64,000 nucleotides of DNA. Origin: Leptasterias polaris. Taxonomy: Eukaryota > Echinodermata > Asteroidea > Forcipulatida > Asteriidae. The position numbers and the translations under genes were made by a program. How positions within the stretch are numbered: position 1 is the stretch's first letter; each line of letters opens with the position of its first letter. Positions 46,078-57,120 of this stretch are shown here, piece after piece. Location: positions 372,001 through 436,000 of the forward strand of contig JAZGTN010000095.1 in assembly GCA_037783415.1 (NCBI GenBank), read 5' to 3'. Below the pieces are notes generated by a model. It saw nothing but the letters and a program-made list of their open reading frames with translations, had not been told where the DNA came from and did no database searches.

Positions 46078-48906
46078 TTTTGAAGTAATGTTATAATACA
46101 TATACATCTCTTAGTGAAATCTAGCGTAGTTTGATTGAAAAAATACCACGATAGCGTTGCAAAATCGTCGGATTTTTTTGAGGAATTTTACCGGCTTGTG
46201 TGTGACTGATATTTCGGACCATAGTACTACACTCACAGGGGTGAACCAGTGTGTAACATTTGTGTACCTATATTTGTTGTACCTAATGTTCATTAACTTT
46301 AGTTTATATTTGGTACATGAACTGTTTTGTATTGTAATATATTTGTGACTATGAGTGTGCTTGTGAAAATGCCATAGAAACAATACAATAGTACTGAATA
46401 TTTCACTTGTCTTTGATGGTTGACTTCTCTTGTATTGTCATCCCCTTACTGTGCAATGGAAGAGTCCACTCCTGCAGTACCCAAGTAGTGGTCATATCAA
46501 CCTGGTCACTGTGCCTGCACACACACAGTCTATGTGCAGTCAAAGGGTCAATTTGTTTATGCAGTGTGTGTGGACGGGTCAAATCTTTTAAGTATGCTCA
46601 TAATCCCAGTAAAGTTTTCAATATGAAGATGGGACGTAAAGCCTCGGTCTCGGTTATCGCAGTAAGGGTTCTGAGCAGGGGGGTGGGGGCGCTCCCGCTC
46701 TCGGACGCCAACGGTTTTGTACACGAATGCGAAGTGATGAGAATGCCAATTGGCTTTCCGAGACACCCTTACCCCATTAAATTTATATGTTACAGTCCTC
46801 GGTTTCACCGAGATAGACACGCTCACACACACATCTAGGAGACAACACTCACGCCTCCCACATCAAGCACATATCGGATCCTTCCTGCCCAATTGTACCC
46901 CAGTCCAGCTTTTAGCCTTTACATCAGCGCAGCGCTATAACTATAACAGTATTCTCCTGAACACGTTAAGCATATAGTACTTACCGTTGAGACCTAACCA
47001 ATGACTGTTGACTGAACAAAGGATTTTAGGCCTGCATGTATTTAAAAAATTTATATTAATTTTTGTCGAGTAAAGATATTGCATAACCGGATCACACATT
47101 GGTGCAAAGTACAAATAAAAAAATAATAGTACCACTAATGGATCGCCAGGATATATGAAATATCAGGTTTAAAACCAGAAATTCATAGAAGGAAACTTGC
47201 GAATCATGTATGCTTATTTATTCCATCTGAAATGACATTACCAAAAGTAATTATGACAAAATATATAAACAAAAAACAGGAAAAGCGTGTAGACAAACTA
47301 CTCTTCAATTAGCCCAAAAGTCGGTCTGAAAATTAAAATCACTGCATTATTACTTCTATCCAGCGGAAAGTTTCACATAGAAACAAATAAACACCTGGCA
47401 TCCTTACACACAAACCTTCTGAACTCATATCCAAATCAGAAATCACTATTTCTCAAGTTGAAATGATAATCCGACTGCCACTTTTTCACTCATTATGATG
47501 TAAAAAAGTATCATAATACTTACTAAAGATATATTATTGCTTTTGGTAACAATGAGTTAAAAAGTGGCTGTCGGATACAGAATTTGTCCAAACATTAATT
47601 AATTTGTCACTCGGAAAAATCTAAGTAGTAATTGAAGTAAGCTCATGAGGGCGCGCTTAGTTACAGTTCACTGAAAAACAACGAAATGCTTTATAATGAA
47701 GAGTAATAGAAGACAGGAACACTTACCGTGAAGATTATTGTAATGGACTCAAAAAGTTTTAAGTCTCCAGTGACATTAAAGCACACACAAACTGTATTTT
47801 GGCCCGCCTGGTTTTACACATCTTATCAGAAACTCGAAATCAGCATATAGATATGACGCCATTGTTGGCCTTGTAGTTGTATGTCCAGCATTAGTAGATT
47901 TCTTGCTCTAAGTTTAAGCCATGCATGAAACAATTATTATATATGTTAGCGAGCCATGTTTTGTTTGTTTACGAAAACGCTACGACAATTCTTTTGCATT
48001 TCCAGATGCACAGTTAATTGCTTTCTTAGAGATAATGTCAAAGGTCAAGTGTTACCAGACGGCATTCTGCCAACGTTTCCTGTTGTTTCAGTATTATCTT
48101 TAAAACAATGCCACTAGTATTTACTCCATTTGCTCGTTGATCAAGCATGGAGGAAGAGCTTGAATAAGGTAGTGCAAGATTCAAAAAACAACAATAGGCC
48201 TTTCAAGTGTAAGTACAAGAAAGTTCATAAATAAACGTACAAAATGGTGTTTGTGAAGAAAATAAACTACACAGTTTGGTTTGCAAAGAGTAAACTGATC
48301 TCTATGAACGCTGTGATAGTCAAATAAACACAACTACAACCTTTCTGATGAAGCATGAGTGGTTAGCGATGATCAAAAACATGTCTTTTTGGAGGGATTT
48401 CATTTTCTGTGCGGTACCATAACCTGCCCTATAGATCAATTACTGCAATCGAAAAGGCAACACTTGGGGTGTTGAAATGCTATTTTATCAACTTTGACAG
48501 TGGACCTATCCGACAGATTTATTTATGTGGATGATACAGTTTTATGAGACCATTGAACTGTTAAATTCAAACTGAATAACGTAATGGAAATGAACACTTA
48601 CCATATGAATTAGTACATTTCCAGTCACGCACGCCTTCTGTAAGTTTAACAATAACAATGACGTTTGTGACTAGCTGGCCATTTATTATACTCTTCACCG
48701 TTTCACACAAGGATGTCTGGACGTCAAAGTGAAGAACTCAGTGTGTGGTATTTCGCAAACAGTTCACCAAACGGCCGGGAAATCCCCAGTAAGGTCAGGA
48801 AAAATTATTTCCGTATGATCTTCGAGTCAGATCACACGTGTTCTTTTATGCGGGGTCCATTATTGTTTAAGTTTTAGTTTGAAGCTTCCCAAGCTACCCA
48901 ATGAGC
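46078..48906. other. Gene-poor stretch
   Basis: No recognisable domain. Three strong minus-strand donor-like sites (GGTAAGT, at 46979-46985, 47721-47727 and 48596-48602) could end 5' non-coding exons of a minus-strand gene such as gene B, but no coding sequence supports this. Confidence 0.4.
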
Positions 48907-49089
48907 CCCAATAGACCTTATGCATTGACGTCACCAAGCCGCCATCTTAGAGGTAAACTGATGATGAAACAATGGAAACGCGCTGATTTGTACGCGCGGC
49001 GCACAGGATTGGCCAATGAACATCTTCCTTTTGACCTCTAGGTGAGGGCGCCCTACTCAAATGACGTCATATGCATAAGGTCTATTGGG
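48907..49089. mobile_element. 183-bp MITE
   Basis: Ends CCCAATAGACCTTATGCA and the complement TGCATAAGGTCTATTGGG, each followed by TGACGTCA. No clear TSD. Confidence 0.6.
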
Positions 49090-50547
49090 AAAGGATTGGG
49101 TTGGCGTGTAATTATACACGAATAATGAAGGTTTGAGTGCAAAGGTGGGAATATTTTCATACGAGTTGAAAGGTGGAATTTCCATTCAACGAGGCGTAGC
49201 CGATTTCAACGGACCATCTTTCAAGAAATGAAAATATTTCCTCCATTGCACAAATGCTAAACAGTTATTATTCGTTATATGTAACACCCGGGTAGATCTT
49301 TATCATTTGGAGAGAAATAAAAAGATCACCAAAATGTACAAGATAGTATTATGGCATCCACCAGGGGGTCGTTTTGTACGTATAGGGCTTAAGCAGAGTT
49401 GTTAAAGCTTTGAAGAGGAAGGGAACTGTCAAATTCATTTTTGTGATGTACTCATTTTTTAATAGATAGAGTCCTCATGAGAGTGGGGAAAAAATCGCAA
49501 ATCTCTATCGTCACGTTAAAATGGTGTAAACAGTCATTGCATTCGATGCCCTTCCCGAGTGCATTTTTTGTCAACATCCAAAATTACATCGGATGACATC
49601 ATTCTGAGAATAATTATGGGTCTGTACACTTTTTTTACAGGGATGTTAACGGAAGTTTTTGTTCATTCCCGACTTTTTCAAAGCGAAAAATTAAACATGA
49701 CGTCATCAGGTTTCAACAACTAATAGGTCATAACATTCCATGCAGGAATATCTCGTCAGAAAAAGGGTCACATTCAAGGATGTTGTGGTTGAATATCATT
49801 GAAAGTCAGGAATGAATCGTGTAATGATCGCGCGTCAAGTTTCCAGCCGCGCGCGTGCATTAGTGCAAAATATCTACTTCGGTGTTACATAGACCCAATG
49901 CACAAGACGTCATTTACCCGTTGTTAGATCATATGCATGTACAGGTCCCTGCACTGTAGATATTTGTAAAGTAGACTGGTCCCCTGTCTGTATCCGCAAT
50001 GATGACAAAGACGGGCACTGGTCTTACAGGCCCAAAGATTTCATTGGATACAATGACTTCATTTGAATAAACGTGTAGTGACGTAATGTTTTCATATCTG
50101 TGTTATGATTGGTCCGGGGTGATGTAGTTTGTCAGCTTGCACTTTCGTCTGCAAGCGAAAGTTTTGCGATAATCACAAGCTGCAAAGTTCGTGTCCAAAC
50201 TACGGTAGCCCTTAAAGAACACACACATTGCCAATACCTTCGCAAATAGTTATTATTCTTTGTGACATATTCAAAGGTCGTTACTAGGTCGTACACAGAC
50301 ATGACCCCGTTGTGACCGTCCCTTGCGGTCCAACCGGAAGTTCAATAAAAAAGTTATTAGACGTCTCTTATATTTTATCATTTCACTTCTTCCTAGGCCG
50401 AAAACAACATTAAAATAACAACAACAAATTAAACCGAAAAGTAAAAGGCAAGAGATTGCAGAAAAATATGTAAACACAATTTTTATACTAACAATTTCTA
50501 TAGCACCCCGAACATAGAGATTGACTAATAGGGAGACCGCTAACACT
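49090..50547. other. Gene-poor stretch with an interspersed repeat
   Basis: Contains 49979-50080, which matches 25088-25175 (CTGGTCCCCTG, then GGCACTGGTCTTACAGGCCC). No gene seen otherwise. Confidence 0.45.
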
Positions 50548-50620
50548 GTCTGGATAGCTCAGTTGGTAGAGCGCCGGTACGTTAATCCGGAGGTCGTTGG
50601 TTCAAGTCCTACTCCAGTCA
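50548..50620 (+). tRNA. tRNA-Asn-like sequence (GTT), probably pseudogene or SINE head
   Basis: 73 nt with a full cloverleaf: acceptor GTCTGGA/TCCAGTC (one T-T mismatch at pair 2), D-stem GCTC/GAGC, anticodon GTT, T-loop TTCAAGT. A-box TAGCTCAGTTGG and B-box GGTTCAAGTCC are intact. Position 33 is C instead of the invariant T, the last anticodon-stem pair is T-T, and the T-stem has a central T-T mismatch. No intron. These defects argue for a tRNA pseudogene or the head of a SINE. Confidence 0.5.
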
Positions 50621-51802
50621 ATTTGTCTTTAATTAGTTCAAACCATTTGAAACTATTTAAAATATACCGAGTCAGTTTCCTCTGTGGTTTATTACTTGAT
50701 ATAATTTGTTTTTAAACGACCCTTACATACTCTTTAAAAAAACCCGGGTCCGTTCCTGACCAGAAACTGGATGAAAATTTGATTCAAGCTCAGATCCTGC
50801 GTCAGTTTGACACATGTCTGGGTCGTTTTGACACAGATTCCGAGTCACACTGACCCAGAACTCGGTCAGGATTCCTGGGACCCGCGGATCCGGGTCAATT
50901 GTGAAACAGGAGTTTGAAAACTGTTTCAAAGTGTAAGCACATCTTACAAGGCCGTAAGATGTAGACTGACTAGTGACAAGATTGAGTAATACGCGGAGAT
51001 TCTGAGGTGTCCGAAAAGTCGGCCCAGCTATTAAAAGCTATTAAGACAATATTTAGTGACATAAGAAAATTTTATTTAGCAATAACAACAAACACAAAAA
51101 TTCAAAAGCCGAAGTTGACCGTGCTGGATATTACACGTGACCAGTAGGTCTTGCAATACTGAAACTTAAAATGAATAACACAGCAATTTAAAATAATCAA
51201 TGAATAAAGCATCAAACATCTTTTCCCGCCTTTTTTATCAAGATTTTAACCACCTGACAAATAAAGGCATTGAAATATTAACGCAAACACACTGTATAAA
51301 TAAAACACATGTTGTGTATGAAGGTAGATTATTAATTCCCCCCCCAAACCCCCCCCCCCCCCCCCCAACAACAACATTAGCAACAACAACAATACAACAA
51401 AACACGAACAAACAAACAAACAACCCAACAAACAAAACTAAGCAGTTTGAACAAACGTTTACTGAACTTCATACAAATTGTTTCGATACTGGAAAAGACG
51501 ACCAAAACCCCATACGTCACAGCCGAACAGCAGCAGCTGTGACCAACTGGTCAACAAGTTCCAGTTGTGTATATCAGCATATCAACAGAAAAATGGTTTA
51601 CTGGATTTTGTAAAAGGGCCTGATCCACCTGCCTAATGGATGAGCAAACCTCTTTAACGGTGACTCTAAAGTCACTTTCAGTTTTGTGATGCACTCATTT
51701 TCCATCATAATTAAAGTCCTTATGAAAGTGAAAGAAATATTACAAGTTATTATTTCAGCCTTCGTGAGGGATGTATACGACCCAGCGATGAATTTATATA
51801 CA
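50621..51802. other. Gene-poor stretch
   Basis: No gene recognised. A poly-C tract near 51340-51366 is followed by CAACAACAA/AAACAAACAA low complexity. Confidence 0.45.
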
Positions 51803-52060
51803 GGGGGGTCAGGTTGGTGTAGTGGTGTCTTTTCTCACCTTCCACAGGACCCCGGTTCGACTACGCCGGGGCACTAGAATAGATTGGGTTTTAATTCCAT
51901 CCCTGACTGTTTGGGTTTTCCCCCTGACTTCTCTGGGGGTTTTCCTCCCACAAAAACTGAAGCTTCCTTGTCTTCTCTACGTGTGGTTCTTGGCTACAGT
52001 GATTAAGTTCGCTTTTTTGGGAGTCCTTGGCTTCACAACCAGAATAAATGAAATGAAATT
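51803..52060 (+). mobile_element. tRNA-derived SINE, copy 2
   Basis: Head with A-box TTGGTGTAGTGG and B-box-like GGTTCGACTAC. Body shared with 20861-21108, including GAGTCCTTGGCTTCACAACC and the end CCAGAATAAATGAAATG. Confidence 0.75.
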
Positions 52061-52903
52061 CAAAACCGAAAGCCTTCTTGGAAATCTGAAGACGCTCAAT
52101 TGAGTTACAACTCTTATCTAACACATACATATCTCTAAAAAATTGTTTCATTGACTATAACATAATCCCGCATTATCTTCCCTTGTAAGTTGTAGCACAC
52201 ACAAATATAAAGATATTTGTTTCACTGTATTATTTTTCGTTGAGGTATACGTCGACTTTCAGTTTTTAATTGTCGCTTTTTCTGAATCAATAGTAACTCG
52301 CGATTCAACAATACAGGGTCCAGCAATGGGAAGGCCCGGACCGCTCCCGTAGGTATAGAACCCAGCTCCAGTTCCCTCGATCGCCGCTGTGAGTACGTGC
52401 CATGCACAACTCTTAGCCATAATAAGTGGTCTTCTTTGACATCACAGAGGGCGCTGTTTGAGCTTGTGACGTAACGTACATAAATTATAATAGAAAGCAA
52501 GGCAATGGTTAAATAATGTCAGTCGCCAGATGCGCTCTTGTTGTTCAAATCATTACGTCAAGCACACTTGCAAGCATCTGCTGCTGGCTTGCATGCTTGC
52601 ACCAACCAAAGCTGGCATTCGTTTGGATCTGGTCTTAACCGAAAAACACCCATTAAAAAACGATTAAAACGATCAATCTGAAAATGACACTGATTCTTTG
52701 CAAGACATGGAACCAATGTAAAATGCAAGTCAAACACGTGTTGTTGTACATAATTCCTCTGCAAGAATGTCATCTTGAAGTTTAGGATTTCCATTGAAAC
52801 ACCTTTAAAATATTCAATTGATTATAACTTTGGACATTCTCTTTCCTAATTCTAAAAGATGCCATTCATAGAGCAAGTTGGTCATAATGTTCGTCTTTGA
52901 AAG
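52061..52903. other. Region 3' of gene C
   Basis: No additional gene seen. It should contain the 3' UTR of gene C (minus strand). No textbook AATAAA was found close to the stop. Confidence 0.4.
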
Positions 52904-53112
52904 TCAAAGGTTCGAGTCCTGCTGCTGCATATGAGTTCTGACTTCTTCGATGATATCCTTCCTCTCGAGAGACGGTCTGTGAAGAACCTCAAGTAGATCA
53001 GCCACTGTGACGCCTCCTTCCATCGTCCAGTCCATCAGAAGCGACTTGCTGGGGTTCGTCGTCCTATCACTGTCTAACGCAGCTACGAATTCAACATCCT
53101 TACCCAGTTCAC
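52904..53112 (-). CDS. Gene C exon 3 (rest of Death domain, stop)
   Basis: 209 bp after acceptor TTGCTGTAG. It completes the glycine split over the junction and continues ELGKDVEFV, then the Trp of helix 4-5 and DIIEEVRTH. The last residues and the stop overlap a B-box-like GGTTCGAGTCC on the plus strand (52909-52919). Confidence 0.75.
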
Positions 53113-56100
53113 CTACAGCAAGAAAGATATTTATACACGTCACAAGGGATTGCATATTTTGTTTTGTAGGTGAGTGTAAAGGAAATACTAACTACTACAA
53201 GACAGGCCAGCTGGCAGACTGACATGCACACTGGACAACCATACCGCTATTAAAGAGTGTCTGCTTTGAACTTCTATTATGAGAGCTATTGAAATTGTTA
53301 ATTCTTTCTCACCTGCTAGCATTTTCCAGTTCCTTTGACCTGATGTGTTAAGAAAACAGCATACCTTATCAAAAATATCTGGTGGAATCTTGGTGATAAG
53401 CGTCTCTGGGCCGTATACGACCTTCCTTGGCGATAGCGATGAGCCCGGGGATCTTTCCTGTGTGTGAGTAAATACATTGAAACTTGTGGATATTTGTAAG
53501 AAAAAATGGCAGGATTTTACTTTCGAAACAGCAGTACCTATTTAGAAAGTCAACCTTCACTTATGAGAGAAGATTCATAAGTTGTGTACTTACCGTGACT
53601 TGACGATGAGTCAGTGACACCTCACATCTCTCTTGTCCGCACAGAATCAGGACAGGTGACTTTGTGGGAAAAGGCTCGTCGTTGCCTGCCATTTTGAGCA
53701 CATGTATGGCCTCCACGTTTATGTTGTGATTTTTATCTCTTGAAATTTCTGACTGAGAGCACAAGAAGCACCGTGGACCAAATGTGAAGCGTAGCTGCGG
53801 ATAGTCTCTGAGAATTATACTCCTCACAGCATCCACTAAGAATTTCAGCAATTTACAACTGGAGTTTTCAGGTTCAAATGTCACAACAGCTGCTGAAAGA
53901 AGCTGCTGTTTTGAGGACCACCTCTCTAGTTGGAGCTTGAAGACAAAACTAGTTCCGATGTGGAATCGACAGCGATCTGCAAATATCAACGGTTTAGATT
54001 CTGGTTCCATTCTGTCCAGACAGGCATGGGTCAGGCATCTTGTCAAAAGACGGTAGTAGATGGTTTTGGGATCGAAGAAGCCAAAGTCAAAGTAGAAGAC
54101 CTCTTCGGTGCTCGACGATTTCCAGAATTTTGTCTCGTTTCCCTGGAAAGAAGGCAACATGGCAGGTACAAGTAGTGAATTGGGACGACAGTTTGTATTT
54201 ACAACAGACGCAATTGGACACATGAGGTCGTAGGCTTTAAGCAGATGGGTGAACAGTGGCACAAGTTGAGGCATATCGCGGTAGATGTGTCGGAGCAGTT
54301 TCTCTGAAATAATCCCAGTGTTTTCGTAGTTTCTCCACTCCATGGCGTGGCGATGACAGCGATCAGATCCACGGGGGATGTCAACTAACTTCTTCATGAC
54401 GTCTACCAGAAACTGGGGATCGAGTACCACATGCTCTCTCAGTATTTCGTCTTCCTCTCTGTAGATGATCTCACCTGCCTCACAGAAATATCTCAGCATT
54501 TTCTTCAACTGATCCTCATCCTGTACGTCACATTTTTCTCTTGCTATTTCTTGGATCTCTCTGAGTGTTCCTACGTTTTTGGCAAAATCCGCAGCTTGTG
54601 AGAGTTTCCGGCGGTTTTGGATCTCCTGGTAAAAATGCAAATACTTGATTGGATATTTCTCCTGGGCGTACTCTGCACTCTCGACCCGCTTAAATATCTC
54701 TGTTCGTAGCTGTTGGAAGTCTTCGTCAAGGGGCTTTGAATTCTCAACCTGAAACAAAGGCTTGTCGTCGACTGGATTAAGTACAAGACGGTGGCAGAAA
54801 TGAGGAGTTATGCGATCGTGGAGCTTATCAGTGAAACACTTTATCTTCGGCTCTGGCACGCTGTCTTTATGGGTACCGACAATCATGACGACAGCATCTG
54901 GGTGCCGCGCGTGCGCACAGACAGAGTGAAGCCAGAAGAGAAGTTTCTGAAGTTGTTCATCTACGTCAGAAACAGCTGCCTCTAAGTTGAAGACAATCAC
55001 GTACAAGGCTCGATCAGGCATAAACACATGGTGGGTACAGTGGTACAAGGCGTCTCCTGCAAAGTCCCACAGACTCAGTTTGGTCTCAAGAAGAGGTTGT
55101 CCTTGTACGGCGGCTTTCATTTGCTCTCTGATCATTTTGACTGGGAATGTTTGCTTCGCACGCCATATCTTGTAAGTGACGTGTAGATCAAACAATGGGT
55201 GAGAAGTGACAGAAAGAACGTAAATGCACAAAGACGCAAAACAACAATCAGGTACCCTCAAAGACCAGCCACACATATAAGCTAAGTAAAAACCAATGCC
55301 TAAACCAGTCACTTTCTTGGTGACGTAACTTGCTTGAAATCCATACTTGAGAACAAGTCTACGACCGAAGATGCTGCCCCATGTCGTTCCAAATACCATG
55401 GCGCAACTGTTCAGGAAGATAAACCAATAAGTTCGGAACCAACAAGCACATCCCCAAAACAATGCATATGTCAGGGCAATTAAGGCACAACAAAACAGGG
55501 TTCTCCTAATGTGCCATATGTTATTAATTGTACAGTACTTATAGCTGAACACAACGAAAAAGCCTCCAGCGATAAAAATCAGAGATAGTAACACCATGTT
55601 CCAGGACGCCATGTCGTGGACTTTTGTACCTTGTGTTTCCCAAGGGTGTACACACATTGCCAAAGCAACAGCTATGCCCGTACGGAAGCCAAGCCCTGAT
55701 GATATTCCAACTATAGAGGTATGTAGTAAACTTAACAAGATCCTTTTATTTAACTGAAACAGCAGAGCAGAGGATGGACTTGCGTCTGAAGCCTCACAGG
55801 CAAGCTTCTCAAGCGGTTGATCAATGCGTAAAGTGGCTTCCCAAAGAACACATACAAAAGAACCAGCAGTTGCAAAGCGATATGCGTTGTTATAGTCCAC
55901 CAGCAAAGAGACAATGCTGATGGAACTCCACACAAACACCGCAAAACCATACTGGAACACACCGAAGATAAGTAAGACAGCTACTGTGGCCATCAACTGG
56001 ATAACTACGAAGAATTGTGGGAGGATTTTCACCAGACTGGTGTCTACACCTGAGGTAGATTCGGATGACTCTGGTATTAAGGCGGATCTGTAGAGATTGG

Positions 56101-56536
56101 TTATCGGTGTTTTTATTTTAAATCCTTCTCCTGAAGCTTCCATGAGCACAGTCACGGCTGCAGCACATTCTCGAATGTCGTCTACCCTAGCACCATCCGA
56201 CTCGTTCCATTGCTTGTCCACATTGGTGACGTGACACATACGTGTCTCAATGCCGTGTGTCGGCTGCTCAAGGAGGTCAAACTCTCTTCCAAGAAGACGA
56301 TTCAGCAAACTGGTTTTGCCAGCACGTGGCTCGCCCAAGATTAGGACTCGTGCCCGGTTGGTGGGAAGTTCGCCTTCGGCCTCTGCGAACGAGTAGGCAT
56401 TTCTCAAACCCTGGTCGTTCAAAAGCACACTCAGATTTTTACTTCCTGTGCCAACATCAGAAAATTGAAAGAGAGCCCTTCCGCAGGCCGTTTTTTGACA
56501 GGTGGTGGTAGACGTCAGTTTTCTATTTGGTTCCAT
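52904..56536 (-). CDS. Membrane-integrated Roc-COR-Death GTPase, gene C (3 exons)
   Basis: Exons 56536-53594, 53457-53313 and 53112-52904 join in phase to 1098 codons plus stop. Splice sites: ACG|GTAAGT, CACACAG|GAAAG, GCAG|GTGAG, CTGTAG|GTGAAC. P-loop GEPRAGKT at residues 68-75 and switch I-like THGIE at 93-97. About 170-450 holds eight to ten hydrophobic helices. G3 (LWDFAGD) is at 489-495 and G4 (THKD) at 555-558. COR spans about 625-850 (EIIYREEDEILREHVVLDP). A Death domain occupies about 1007-1090 (NWKMLAGELG, WTMEGGVTVADLLEVL). Roco proteins are normally soluble with a continuous Roc domain; here the G domain is split by a membrane region. Death domains suggest adaptor recruitment in an innate-immune or apoptotic pathway (inference). 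A splice acceptor 2 bp before the ATG implies a 5' UTR exon. Confidence 0.88.
53313..53457 (-). CDS. Gene C exon 2 (start of Death domain)
   Basis: 145 bp, entering in phase 0 and leaving in phase 1. It encodes 48 residues including IPPDIFDKV and NWKMLA. The second half would read as intron if the GTATGC at 53368-53363 were used as a donor, but reading through gives a coherent Death-domain helix 1-2. Confidence 0.75.
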
Positions 56537-57120
56537 AGCTAGAAAAGGAAAATAAAAAGTGAGAATAATGCACTGTTAAATTGTCATGGAATTTACAAAA
56601 AGAATGATAACACAGTACATGGGCCTCAACAAATTGTGTGTTTTGTTACGACTTGACAATCATAATATAATAACCATCCAGGGCACGATGCAAGCGTAGT
56701 TCATATGAAAACACCACCAGCCTGTACAACAGCTGCAGTACTATAAGTGACTATCTGCGAAACTATTGAGGGGTCTGGAGTAAACTGTCAACAAATAATG
56801 ATTATGAATTCACTAATTGTGAATGTTGAGTCATAAGAAGTCCAAACAGCGTTCGTTCGTTACCGTTGTTGTCACTTGTACTATCCAATCGGAAAACACT
56901 TTACGACACAAAAGCCCGTCTTCATCCAATCGCATGTAGGCACACGACGATAATTATGTCAGAATAACTCTTTGTATATGCCCAGTTATAGCTTATGTGA
57001 ATAACGAATATTGCATTCATACTCATGGTTAGCAACAGTTGAGGTTCTGGTTCTGGTGATATACTGCATAATCTCCACATAATTGGGATGTACAATGCAG
57101 GTGACTGAGCAGAAATGTAA

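Noticed and set aside
46557..46838. Overlapping plus and minus frames of 91-143 codons
   Set aside because: No domain, no splice support, and both strands open through low-complexity CACACA and GTGTGT sequence.
53369..53560. Separate 63-codon gene in the gene C intron
   Set aside because: It reads exon 2 in the wrong frame and includes intron. The spliced frame gives a Death domain.
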